This document shows, one piece after another, positions 21,526 to 35,100 of a stretch of DNA of 64,000 bases. A program made the position numbers and the translations under genes. Every line of letters begins with the position of its first letter. Position 1 is the stretch's first letter. Source of the stretch: Heterobilharzia americana (taxonomy: Eukaryota; Platyhelminthes; Trematoda; Strigeidida; Schistosomatidae); the NCBI GenBank assembly GCA_944470555.2, contig OX104134.1:110788701-110852700 (forward strand). The letters are read 5' to 3'. The notes beneath the pieces were generated by a model. The model searched no databases, was not told the DNA's origin, and saw nothing but the letters and a program-made list of their open reading frames with translations.

Positions 21526-23888
21526 ATTATTATTTATTTGTCCCTTGGATTCCTAGTGAAACATAGGGCTTCAGTAGCACGTCTCCATTTCACTTTCTTC
21601 TCTGTAGCCTATTTAACCTAGCTTCACGACTTCCCAGTAACTTTCATTTCTTCTTCACATGATCTCCATGTCACCCTCAGCTGGGACGCCCAACTCGTCG
21701 TTCCCCCTTTGGATTCCACTCGAGGGCCTTGCCTGGCGCGTGATGTCCCCGAATGGTCCCCTCAGTGTATGCCCAATCCAATTCATCTCCACTTTCTTTT
21801 GCATATTTGTTGGGCGATGGGTTCTTGGTTGATTCCTTGCCAGCCAGCCAGAGTTCCTCGTTGCGCCAGTCCTTGCAAAGACACAGGTCGCCCTTCTTCG
21901 GGAGTTTGACAAGGTAACCCTTCTTCCAATCAGTTGGCAGGTACCTTTCATTCCTTTCAGACCTTCTGCAGTAGTGATGTGAGCATGTCCGCTGTTGTCT
22001 CTGCGTCTGTTCCCAGTGCTTCTGGCGGGATCCCATCTGGTCCTGCTGCTTTCCCGCATTTCAGTAGCCTTAAGGCATTCAGGATTTCTGCTTTTGTCGG
22101 AGGGCTTGTGTTCACTTGCAGTTCTGTGGCTGCAGGTGGTATTTCTGGACGAAGTGCAGGTGGTGGTCGATCCAAGAGTTTTTGAAGTGGTCAGCCCATC
22201 GTTCCCTTTGTTTCACCTCTTTGGCGGTGACTGAGTTTCCTTGACTATCTTTCACTGTTTTTATCTGCGTTGGTCTGCTCCCTACCGGATAGTAACCTGG
22301 TTATTTGATATGATGTTATCAGAGCTCTCTTACCTGGAGCCTGTTCTGCTCCACTTGTAAGTGTGTCATAGAAATGTCTTTACTCTTTCCGCGCACTCTT
22401 CTTCACTTCTTTGTCCAGTGTAGTGTTTTATGGGTTGTGTTCACTTCCTCTTTTGGTTGTTTATCCTCGCAATGCACTGGTTCGTCTTCTGCTTCACCAT
22501 CTTCCTCTCCCTTCTCTATCAGCTTCCATGTGTCCGTCCAGATACATTCCTTGTTTTGCGGCTTCTTCTTCCTTCCTAACACACCTATCCAGCTTTCCTT
22601 CCATGTCTCTTTCAAAGAGCTCCAGTGCTCTTCCACACACGTTTATTCAGGGATGTAGCTCAATGTCTCCCATTTTCCCCTCATGGCTGACTGACTAATG
22701 TGAAGATGTCCTTTGTAGTTTCATCCTTCAGTTCAGTTCCTGTTCTGGGTGGTTGTTGAACTTAAACTGTGATCTGTCTATCACCAACAACTTTGAAGGC
22801 TTTCAACTTGATTTGGAAGGTAGGTTGCTTGCACTAGATAGTGAGTGGTGTGAACCTACATCTCCTCCTCTTCTTGACACGATCTTGTGTCAAGTAGGCT
22901 GGCTGCGTCTCCACTTTCTTCACATTGAGATGAAGTCGATCTGATTTTAAGTGTAGTGTGTCCTGGTGTCTGGTGAAATCAAATCCATGTCACTGCCTTG
23001 TGAATATCCTTGTGTTTGTACACACCACCTCGCCTCCAATCATCAAATCGTTGAATGCACAGAAGTCTGCAAACAGTTCTCTATTCTCATTCATCACTTC
23101 ACCGAGTGTTTCTCGACCCATGCACAATTCGTTTCCTGTGTTGTCTCCTCCCAGTTTGTCATTCATGTCACCCCACTCATTAGAATGACTTTTGATGTCG
23201 CCACGTGGAGTGGAGTCTTTCTTGTCCAGTACTGATTGCAGTTGTCTGCAGAATTCCTCCTTCTACTCTTCATCTCCGTTATTTGTAGGTGTGTAGGCTA
23301 GTGTGGTGTAGCATTGTATGATTGTGACTTTCCTTTCTGTTGAGTTGAATCATGCTGTCATGATCCTGCAGGAGGAGACTGGTTCCCATTGCATAAGAGA
23401 CACCCTTCGATGCTCTTCAAGGGGACATCATGATAGTCACTCCATAACTCAGTGTGCTCGTGGTTGTTATCTGTGTGACAATATCGGAGTAGATTATTGA
23501 CTCTTTAGTTGACAGTTTGGAGAGTCCACTTCCATTTCATTTGCTTTCGGAGATTCCTAGTACATCTCATCTCTTTCGCAATCTGATCAGCCTTGCTACG
23601 TCGAAACATGGTGCGGACATTCCATGTCTCCATTCTGACTTTCGCTTTCATGGAGAGAAGCGAAGATATCGGACAATTGTTTTTCCCTAGGCTTTCACCA
23701 ACCGGCGTCATTTCGTCTCTCCAATTCTAGCGAGGAATAAGTTTGTTTTTAAGTTTTATATTTTCTTTGTGCTTTGAAGTTTCTTTAGCGATTGTATTGG
23801 TTTTACGAGGTAGGGTTGCTAGCCTTATGTCCAACTTTTCCTCTTTATCCGGGCTTAGGATCGACTAGTAACTAGTTAACCAGGCGAG
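21526..23888 (-). mobile_element. RTE-like family 1, copy 3 (internally deleted)
   Basis: Both ends are present: the 3' tail (ATTATTATTTATTTG at 21526) and the 5' end at ...CCAGGCGAG (23888), the same terminus as copy 1. Near 21864 the sequence jumps from the C-terminal region straight to the NWR motif region, deleting about 1 kb that in copy 1 encodes the RT palm with motif A and FADD. Many small insertions and deletions break the APE region (22400-23711), where the TWNVRTMF words still read near 23620. Confidence 0.85.
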
Positions 23889-24520
23889 ATTGACCATTCG
23901 GAATAGACAGACAATGCATTTACAGTTGTGCAGTTTGCTCGACCTTATGAATAATCCGCTTCTTTTAAAGTAAATACTGGATATGTTTGAAATAAATATA
24001 GGTATAGGTAATAATTCTGTAAACAACTTAGGCGACTATTTCATGTTAATGTGCAGAAAGTCGAAATTGACGAAAACCTCACTATCAGTGGTTATAATAA
24101 AGTTTCTAGACAAAATCAATGGGGCCTTAAAAGCGTAATACATTAATGTTATCTGAGAGTGGAGCTTCGATGTGGTGTTTTTTAAAAGTAATTTTAATAG
24201 CGTCAAATCTTAGAATGGAAATTTATTAATGAGAAAGAAGTTACATAAATCTATGCACAGATTACGTTGAATATTGAATGCGGAAACATACAATCCTTTT
24301 ATATAATGTAAACATGTACAAACACATCAGAGAAAATGGAAGTTAATTGGTGAAATGACTACTTTTAGATTTTAGGAAATTTTATGTTGTTTTATGAGAA
24401 TAATCGTCAAACTTAGATACACCATGTTTAAGGTTCATACTCTGATGTCATTGTTGTCTGCAACAGTTTAAAAGAGACTTGATTTTCCAAAAACTACCTA
24501 CTATGTACCTACATACTAAT
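23889..24520. other. BBS1 3' flank
   Basis: This lies between the RTE copy and the tentative last BBS1 exon. On the minus strand an AATAAA (24222-24227) lies about 300 bases after the proposed stop and may serve as its poly(A) signal. Nothing else is recognised. Confidence 0.35.
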
Positions 24521-24646
24521 TCAAGTGTGTATGGCATAAATCTCAATTAAGTCAATAGCAGATGAAACATCTTTAGGTTTCTTTACGATAATTGTGCCGC
24601 TTATCGTATTTATTAATTTGGGAATATGATCAAAAACATTTATACA
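24521..24646 (-). CDS. BBS1: BBS1 last exon (tentative)
   Basis: In the required phase a 41-codon frame runs to TGA at 24523-24521, reading CINVFDHIPKLINTISGTII, then VKKPKD and a short hydrophobic tail. It can be aligned loosely with the human C-terminal beta strands ([20 protein letters not shown]), but identity is low and the acceptor (AACAGTAG) has a poor pyrimidine tract. Another exon, or read-through of the exon 12 donor, remains possible. Confidence 0.4.
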   Translation of the reverse strand, partial: CINVFDHIPKLINTISGTIIVKKPKDVSSAIDLIEIYAIHT

Positions 24647-24703
24647 CTACTGTTTCTCGATTGTAATAAGTAGAAATCGCATGAATTTCAAAGATAAACG
24701 CCT

Positions 24704-24764
<61 letters not shown>

Positions 24765-27700
24765 TAGATGACACAAACGTATTCGTAGATTAAGTAGATT
24801 TTCAATAGCTCACCTTTATTTCCTCTTCTTTGAATGTATCACGGATCAAAGAAACACGTGATGTGTAACGATATTTTAAAGAAGGGATAATTGTTGCCAG
24901 CTAAGACAATAAAAATAGTTAGAAGAAAAATTACTGTAGAACTATCCAGGATAACATTAATTAACACGATGAAACTATGTAGCGTTTATGATTTAAACGA
25001 AGGGGAACAGGGTTCTACCAAGTAGGCTGTCGCTTGTCGTTCCAATGCTTTGTTAGGTAAGCTGTGGGGAAATACTCAGAATCTTCGAATTATAAGGGAC
25101 TTCTCTGTGCACTACACGAGTAAATAATGAACCTATACTTGTTCTTATTTTTTCCATAAGTCAACGAATTGCGTTTTTCTTGCATTCAAGACAAAATTAT
25201 GTAAATGAACAAGTGACAATAAGACAAAACTAAGTATATTTAACTGCGAAAATATTTTTTAATCGAAAGATCACGATTACAGTTAGTATAAAATGTGGAA
25301 TTGATGACTTGCTGTTATGCTTACTAGATGATATCCCTGCTTCCAATTCAGCTTAAGGAATGAACTACCTTTATTCATCAAAAATAAGTAACATTAAACA
25401 GTCTGAACAACTAATCCAGAAAAATTAATCTATTCATTTGTGACCACTGGCTCATAGTACACACAGTAAACATCCTACTAATAAAGTGCAAAAAATAGGT
25501 CTCGAAAACTAACAAAAATCCATAAAAGCTAGTAGCATTGTTTCCAACTCCTTGTAGCTTCAATACCTCTAATTTACATCATACGGTAAATAATTCATGA
25601 AATCACCTCAGTGAAAAACTAAAGTTAGGACGAACTGTCGTCCATAAAAAGATTTCAAAGCGTTATACTAATAATTTATTTTCATTGCCTTCTTAGTTTA
25701 ATTACACTCAAGCACAGAACATAATAGACAGGTAATAAGTTGTATTCCTGGATTCATAAGAACTAAGTACCTTCAGATTGCTTTCTCAATGAATTTTGAA
25801 GCCGTTAGTTTTAAAATCATCATTATCAATCATCATCGAATAACTTCTGAATACGTATAACACTATCGGAAAGTTTAGTGGTATAAGCTGATTGTGAAAA
25901 AGTGTTCAAAACCAAACAAAAAATTTCAAATCTTATTGCTTACTGGAATTAAAACTGGATTCACTCGGAAAATTGAAGGATTGAATAATATTAGGATAGA
26001 TAAACCATTCGCAATTGATATAGTACTGCTTTTCATCTGAAATATTTCACAAATCAAAGTATACTCAGGTCCAAGGCCTTGAACCTAGAAAATTAATATT
26101 TCCAAGAACAAACAACAAAATAATATAACGGTGCAAAGACTTAACAGCGTCTTTTATTTCTAAAAAGTGTATGTGAAGACTTTGATCAAGAAGCATTTTC
26201 AATAGACATTTGTAGTAACTATTTTTCCAGTTACCAGTTTTGATAAGACAAGAATATTAACAGCTCAGAAAAGTCTTCAAAATAGTTTCTTTCTTATAGA
26301 AACCTAGCACATAAGGGATTTTGTGGATGTAAACGCTAACAGTCATATAACGAACTGGCAGTTAAGATACATTGAAAAGGTTGTCCAGAAAAGATACCAA
26401 ATTTTGACTTTAAAATCTATATGTACTGACCTCTGAGACTTGAATTTTGTGTTCACTACAGGAGACTAGTCATTACAATGAAACCCTTTTCAATAACCCA
26501 CTGCAAATCGGGTCAAAAGTCATTTTACACTTAACAGATGTCAGAATATCCTAAACTGAACCATGCACTATTAGGTTGCTGAGAGAAACAAATACAAAGC
26601 AGAATGTTATTTTCAGTGAGTCTATTAGTAAAAAACGGACATCAGATGTCAAGAAATAACGCTCTTCCTATTATTAAAGATAAAATTCGATACCCAGTGG
26701 TGTTCAAGGTTTTTACAGGTATCGTGAAAACTCTGTGAATCTTTTTCAAAGAATTTCTCACTATGGACTAACAGTCACCGAGGAACTGTTGAAAATCACT
26801 GGGTGCAAAACTACTGTTTCCTCATTCTGGTTTAGGATTTCTCAGCAGAGTTCATCCACAGCCTCATAATATATACAATTCAAAACAATTTATCCTTGTG
26901 GCTAACATGCTAGTCATATGTTCATCAGTACACAATACGTTAAAATCACTATCTAGTGTCAACAACGAGAACCTGATGTTATACCTATCCAGTCAGAAAA
27001 CCATAGAAGCCGTTAAGCAACACTAATTACCTGTTCTCATCAAGGAATGAAGTCAGACTCCGATTTACTCAGTGAGTTATCAGTCAATGATAACACTTGA
27101 AACAACAATAAGAAAACTTTTAACTTGAACTCTCATCTCATAACACAGATTCAAATTATAATCGATATGTTACCAAAGACATGTGGTCACTTCATTTAAA
27201 AGCTGAGCTTCCAATAAACACCTTCCATTGTGACAGTAAAATATTTACCTGAACATCCAATTTGATTTGTTCGCCAACACCAGATAATGGAATTGGAGTG
27301 GAATGACTCTCCAATACATTAAGAAAGGTGGTTGCAACTGAACGTTTTATGAAACTCAAATCATGCATGAATTGTCGGTACATTTCTAAAGCAATTACAA
27401 AAAAATCAACAGTGAAGGCCGTATCATATATAAAACTGTTGAATAGTATCTGGTCCAAGTGGTACTTTGCGGGACTGATTTTTTTCAAGGTAGCATTCAT
27501 CATAGACTGACATCAGTTGGACCACCTTTCTAGTTTTGTATTCTTCAGAAGTGCGCACCCATGCCTTATGAGGCATAAAGCACCGAACCGTTAGGTCTTA
27601 TGGTGAGCGCGTTACCATTCAACCATTAGAGGGTGGAATCCAGTGATCTGCATTCTAGTGTTCCTGTCAATTCGTGAAATAGCTCGATCATTATCCAATG

Positions 27701-29620
27701 CCATCGGTGAGAACTTAGCGTCGCACCCAACCTGATAGATTCATGAGTTCGCGGCTTCCACTAGGACTTCAGGAAATTTATGATGATGAAAAATCAACAA
27801 AGTTTTTTATGAGTGATTTTAAAAGTTGTAGCAGTTTAATAGGCTAATGAATCCTGTACCACTGATTTATGATATTACCCTGGATAGTGTTACTGGTTAT
27901 TGTAAAATAAATGCAGGTTAGAATCCTTAGACGAGTGAGCAGATAGCGATGAAAACCTGACCTACTGGATAATACCTTGCAATGTTTTTGCATTTTCATC
28001 CTAGCAAGGAGATAAGCCATTTGTCGTTATAATATTATGCAGTTTATGACTTTGATTGATTTCCGAAGAGCAAGCAATTTCATGTCGTCCATTCCTGAGT
28101 GCTGACAGAAATCTATCATCGATCATTTTTTGATGTGGCTAGAAAGTTCACAGTCACAGAGAGCTTTGATAAGTGTTGGTTAGTTGGAGGTAATCGAAAG
28201 GATGCCACGTAAACTAACACAGTTTATAACTACTTGAAAGACATGGGAATTAACAAAAGTGCCTAGTTTTGATACATCTTTCATAAATTACTTTCATGTG
28301 TCCAAGAGGCGTTACCGAGATAGTCATTTTTTACGTTATCACTTTTAGATTATTTTCAACAATGTTTATAGACTATCTTTCCGTTGTGATAATTTAATGT
28401 TATGTGAAGGCCATTTACTGCCAGAGTATGTCACTCATTCAATAGTCTGAATGAATTTGATGTTCATTTTTTATTTGTGTTGTGGCTTTGAGTTCACGTC
28501 AATAAATTCATGAACTGTAAACTATAACGTACTTCCTAAAAAAGTGAATACTGACAAAGTTTTCTAGCCTCGTGAAACGTTTAACAACAAACCCTAAAGC
28601 TTGAAGAATACTACACAATTGTCGAAAGTAGTTTCTTCATTTTACAAAGAAACCAAGCCGATTTTCTTAGTATTTGCTAGAGTGACCTTTACAATTATTG
28701 GTTTTTAATTTGTTTTCACTGCCCTTTTGTATCGGTTTCTTTCTATGAACCGGAGTCCGTTGCAATACTTTATTAATCTCATCTCACTGGTCTGTGAATA
28801 GATATGTAAGCAACAACTTCAACTTAATTGTGAAATACTTTGTTTGAGTTAATAACTTATTCGACCCAGTTGTAGTTTTCTGTACCAGATAGGGCTGAGA
28901 ACTTAGTGGGAAGTGCTCGACCATTCATTACTCGGTAATTGATGTTTCATTATTTAATGACCATATGAGACTGATTTGTGAATGAGTATAATATCATTTG
29001 ATCGTGTTCAAAAGTAAGCCTGTCATCGTTATGGGACAATAGCTGATATTTCGAAAACACAAGTATCAAGAAGATTTCTGATGAAGTATTTTGTTTGCCA
29101 GCTGTGAAAATTAATAGCTTTTTTTCCTGGAAAAAATTAATATGCTATCTGCACATATGAAGAGTAGTGAATCTTAGTAGACTTATTCTAGACGAATTCA
29201 GTATTACGTATTTTTTTAATTATCTGTTGTGATAATCTGATACGGGCAGACAGAAGCTTCTAAGGTTACTAAAATTCTGTTGAGGCATGTCTAGAAGTAT
29301 GGGCGTGACTTATGTATAATGTACAGATCAGTGTGAGGTTTTAGGACAGTTTATTTGAGATATTCCGTGTCTAGCAAACTGGCTTTGTAGGGGGATAATA
29401 ACTGCAGTTTGGTAAACCGAAGTTACAGCAAGATTCAAACGATTAGAGCTCAGATTCGAATCCTTCTGTGGTTCAGTTACTTCTAACCTTCAATCACTTT
29501 CTCAGTAAATTTCACGATAGTAAGTCATACATTGCAACATTTTGGCAATAAAACTCAGTAATGAACTAGTTAATAACTATTGCTAGTGTGATGCAAAAGT
29601 TATTTTCTCTATAGCCCATA

Positions 29621-29660
<40 letters not shown>

Positions 29661-32089
29661 CTGTTGGAAACGGAAATTGCCTGCTTTGACTATATATGTC
29701 CGATCATTATCAACTTTTGATACGCATGAGCGTTCTTCTGAAGGTAAAACATTTTTAAGTAAATTGGTAGACATCTGTAGTAAGAATAAACACTGAAAAA
29801 AAGTCAACTACATATACTACATATACTTTTTGAATCTTCAGTACATACTAGAATCGATCAGTATATAATAGCACCATGATTAGGACACTGAGCCGAACTT
29901 TTGATACTAGACGTGTGCATTCAATTATCAATAGCTACCAGAAATCGGATTTGTAAATGACACCTAATGAGTGAATTAAAATATGAATGAGACCACAATT
30001 AAAATATTCATTTGTTGAATTCATATACCTATTTTAATCGAAGATGACTCAATGACAAATGGACATTAATAAGAAAAATACTTACGTGATGCGTTCAATT
30101 GTTCACGAGTTATCAAATCCATGAATAATTTTGACTTCTTAGGGATATTCAGTTGATCAAGTTTATTCAACGTACGATCGGATATTACATTTATTGGGAT
30201 AAAAGCAGCTGAACGTTTCACAATTAAAATGAACATATGTCCACCTACATTGAAACATAATCAGAAATCATCTCAGTTTAGTGCCAAGTTAGCTGTATCT
30301 GTTCATCTAGTAGGTTAGATATCAAAATTAAAATATTTTAATTTTGTTAATCTCCGTCTAAAAGCTAGGACCAGACTGCCTTGTGAAACGGAATTATTTC
30401 ATTTCCAACACACTGTGACTTACGAAAGTATAAACTATATTTAATGTCAACATTTTACTCATCACCCAATATTTCCGAAACAATTTAGTCAAATCTTGAT
30501 CGTAGTTCATATAAAGTTTCATATCATTGCCTGTAATACCGTTATTAACATAACTAGGATTCTATAGTTATTTGGTTTATAAATACTGTACACGGGATAA
30601 GTTTCTTGAAATATTACATGCACAGAATTCTATATCCTGTATCAAACATTGTCTGGAATAAAGTGATTACTATTATTTTTAAAAATCAAACGATTTAGTT
30701 GACTTTACAGTGTCAAAATTAATTTTTCTCTTCTTTTGAAAAGGGGAAAAACTAGAGTGGTTTTCAAGATTAAAAACTATGCTGACATAAATAATGAATG
30801 AATATTGCAATAAGACATCAGTTGTGTTGATACAAAATATAATCTATTAAAGTTTAGGTATGGAAGTTCCCTATTTCTTTTTCTTGAAACTCGATTAACA
30901 AGTTATTTTCAGACCTTTCACCTCTTTGGTATAACTAATGAAAACTACAAGTTAGTGGAAACGAAAATGAAGCACTGACTTCATTTAGTAAACATAGTTT
31001 CTTTCTTGCTATCAGGTGTTACAGCAAGTTTACTATTGATGGTTCAACTTGGAACTTCGGATGAGCATACTTTTGGTGTAACAATCTTGGATGGTAACTA
31101 AAGCATGAGAAAACTAATCCCAGTAGTCAGACAGCCAACTTTAATCCTATTTGCTAAGTCAGTTGTATTCGACCATTTGTAAATGAAACTATGAATGTTG
31201 AGTTTAGCAATAAAATGATTTCAGAATATAATGTACTATCAATAAGGAATATTTCTGGATGTAAAATGTATTGACAAACCTTGAGATATAAGTATCAGTG
31301 TGTTCGACTCTCTGTCATATTTCCCAAAACGGCAAGCAACAATTGGGTCAGGTTTCAACAGTTGACAATCAATTAATTTTCCTAACTGACTTTTATTCTG
31401 CTCTCTTTCTGCAGTCTTTACACTATTCAAATGATCAGAAATGGTTTTGTCTGAAGAACTACTATTTTTATCACTGGTATTATTCCCACCATCTCTAGTC
31501 GAAGGAATAAATGACATACATTGATCACACAAATGCTGGTCACAATAAATGTTAACTGAACCATCTGACAAGCATAAAATATAATAAACTTCATGATTTC
31601 TATTATTTGTACTGACAAAATTCATTGGAGCTAAAGTTACAATTTCACATGAGTGTCTGACTGTCCAAACAGGTCGACCCTTAAGAGTAGTACAAAGAAA
31701 AGAAACTGGAGTAAAACAAAAAAATAAATGGCTTATTATCACATCAGACATCGAAAAATGAATGATTTATAACAATTTAGAAGGTAGATAAGCAATACTA
31801 TATCAACTCTAACTAGACATATGGATTGCGAAAATGGCTGCATTGTTCTGAAGCTTGTACTCTCTCATTTCATTTCCTATCGTCAATCATGTCTCATAAT
31901 TTTGTATTAGCAAAACAATCAGTCGTTATGTTTCATACTTGTCTCTAAGTTGATAGACAGGCAGGGTAAAGGGCAAACATCAGCCCACCATTTTGTCCAC
32001 GCAGATGCATTTATCTATGAAGACGAAGTACTTGGTAAGTTTATTTCCGTATTCTCTATAGTTGCGTAAAGTCAACGAACCATGAAAAG

Positions 32090-32155
<66 letters not shown>

Positions 32156-35100
32156 TCATATTTTCTGAAATGCTGAAGTTCTTGCCAATGATATGGAGAA
32201 ATCTGGACTCTGTAAGCAAAAACCGTTTGTTGAACCGCTTCTTCTTTCATCGTCTTTCCAGTCTTTGAAATCACATTGTTCTTTCAAAACCGTTTTCTTC
32301 TAACATAATTTGCAATACATTCCTGTTTTTGTGCTCTTCCTGATCATACTTCAGTTTCCAAATATTCTGTCATATTACGAAATTTTTTGTCCTCATTCTT
32401 ATCTTTATGCAACTCTAGTCATGTTTCGATGGATCTTTAACATTTACCTCAATTTTTGTACCGACACTATTTTTGTTACCATATTTGGCAAGCCATTTTT
32501 AACTATCAAACTTTGACACAAGAAAAATGTACAACTTTGAGAAATTAGACTTGCGAAAGAGCGCTAGGTTTTTAGGCGAGAAGACCTAATAAGTTAGTAA
32601 AGGCGCGAAGGAAAATATTTCGCAAAGGTAAAATCTCCAAACAGTCCATTGTAAATCTAATAACTTAACAAACTTCTCTTGCAGACAGAGCTAAAGCCCT
32701 AAAATATGAATTGCCATGGCTCCCGCAGTTTGAAAACGTTTTGTTCACAATGTCATTCATAACGTTCTCAAGTATTCTGTAGATTACAGTGAAGTTAAAC
32801 TGTATGCACACCAGGTGTCCAGAATCTATTAAATGTTCTAAAATTGAACTAAGGCAGGATCTTCTCTCTCCCTTGTAAAAATAAGACATTATAGGTTCGA
32901 TGATGAGTTTAGAACGCGTACATAGAGTACAGGCAAAATATCTTGCTCCAATAAGTCATGCAGGGTAAAACGCAGAGTGAAATGTTAACCTATGGTCGAA
33001 CTGGTAACTGGAATTTAACCCAAAAAATAATAAAACTGTAGATCTATATTGTAAATATACTTAAGGCACATTGACTGTAGTCAACTTTGTATCATTAACT
33101 ACCTTTAATGAAAAGCCTTTGACTGTTTGGTCCATGCAAGCAACAATAATAGCTTTATTTGAGCGAACTAAACCAACAATTTGTGATCCAGGGTCGATAA
33201 ATGCCTTGGTATGGTTTTCTCCACTTAGAAAAACGAAAGTTTTAGAAGTGACAACAAGAATAACAGGAATTAGAGTTATAAGCTACTTTAGGATACTCCA
33301 ATTAAAAAAAGATGTGAAAATAACTTCGAAAACAGTTAAAGAAACACCAGAGTAATTTTCTCACACATATAGGTCTAATACATTCATAATATTTTAATAG
33401 TTTCCTCTCAAAACACGCACAACTACAAACAGTGGTATTTAATTTGTTGTCAAATTAAAATAGGTTTTAAACTGTCAGTCCTTAAAGGTGTATAATGACT
33501 GCAACCTAAATTCAAATCACAGAACAAAGACTTACGCAACATATGAAACTACTTCTTATAAAACTGTATGACAGATGCATGAAGTTTAAACTTACTTCAG
33601 TAAGAAGACATACGTTGATATTTGAAAGATAGTAATACATTAAACCAAATGGCAACGTTTCAAGAAAATACTGCCTATTAAATCAGTTGAATTCATTTGT
33701 ACGGTTTGTTAAGAATTGATTGATTTTAGTGGAATAATAGTTCAGTGGTTATGGAGATGGAGTTTTGAAGTTTAATCCAGTCAGAAGTGGGTATGGTAGT
33801 GTTGAAATTTCCAACTATATTAACTCAGTTTAAGCACCAGAGTTGATGTTCCATAGGTTAAGAAAATGTTTACGTTTTTGACATTTATTCATTCTTTACA
33901 CAAATTTCCTATTCTTCTCTTCTTCTGCGAGAGAAGTTTTGAAAGTATCATATTCACAGCCAACCAAATTATTCTGAAACTCAAATAGTTAGGAAAGTTT
34001 CAACTGAGTTATAGTAGAATTATTTTCTACTTTTTTCCGCCTTAGAACTAAAAAAGTAAACAATTGTCTTTATTTTCATATGAAACCTGTACCAAACTTT
34101 ATCAAAAATACAACCCATCGAATTGAATAACAACTGGGTTAGCAATAGATGCATGTGTGAAGGATTTAGGGAAGGGCGTTCAAACCACTCTTCTTAATTG
34201 ATTTATCATCACCCAAGGCTGAAACCTCTAGATGTTCTTTATTTCTCTCGCACAGTATTCATTCCGAAATTGTAGTTATTGTCAAAATACTGATGAGTAG
34301 TATCTTAGCATGAGACAATCATAAATTAGAAATAAACTAGGTAATTTGCAGGTAGCATTCATATGGTAATCAATGAATATATTCACCAGTGCGGTTATTA
34401 ATCTCCAGTCGTCTCTAAAAGTAGTTTGCGGTGGTTTATTAAAGCTTTATATTTTTATCGATACTACCGACCACCACTGTTTGTAGCAATCACCAATTTC
34501 AAGGACGCAATATATATAAAAACAGACCGTCATGCTCGTATCCGAAGATTACTAAATCAGCGCATATTCAAAAGGATGCAATCTATTATGTCGAAATCTG
34601 CGAAAAACATGTCCAAATCTTTTCGATGAAATTACTTACCGTTTCATTGAGTAAATTATTGCATTACGGCAAGTCACTAAAATGTGATAATCAATATCAT
34701 AAGAACCCAATGCATTTAGATGAACTGGAACGGACGGAAGTGCAATCTGAATTGTAAGAAATTAAATAAAACAGTAAGATATGTATGAAAGTCTCATCTT
34801 TTTATTAACTAACGGACAGTCATTTATCCCTTATTGAGACGAAAACCTAATTCTTCGTGATATAAGTGAAACTGAAAGCTGATAAGAAGCTGGGCTTCTT
34901 GGCTGTGTCGGTACAGCGTTGGATCGGTTGCCTAGAGGGAACTGTCTAGAATGCTTCCATGACCCACTTTTTCAGTTTCACTTAATTATTGACACGTCAC
35001 TTAAGACCGACCAGAAAGTTTTATAAATAATTAACAAAAGATGGAAAATGTCTCAAGTACTATTTTTGCTTAGCACTGAAATAGTGATAATCATCTCGAA

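Noticed and set aside
31980..32274. Ile/Tyr repeat proteins on the minus strand
   Set aside because: These frames exist only because an (AT)n tract translates as IYIYIY. The same applies at 13414-13650 and 29583-29807.
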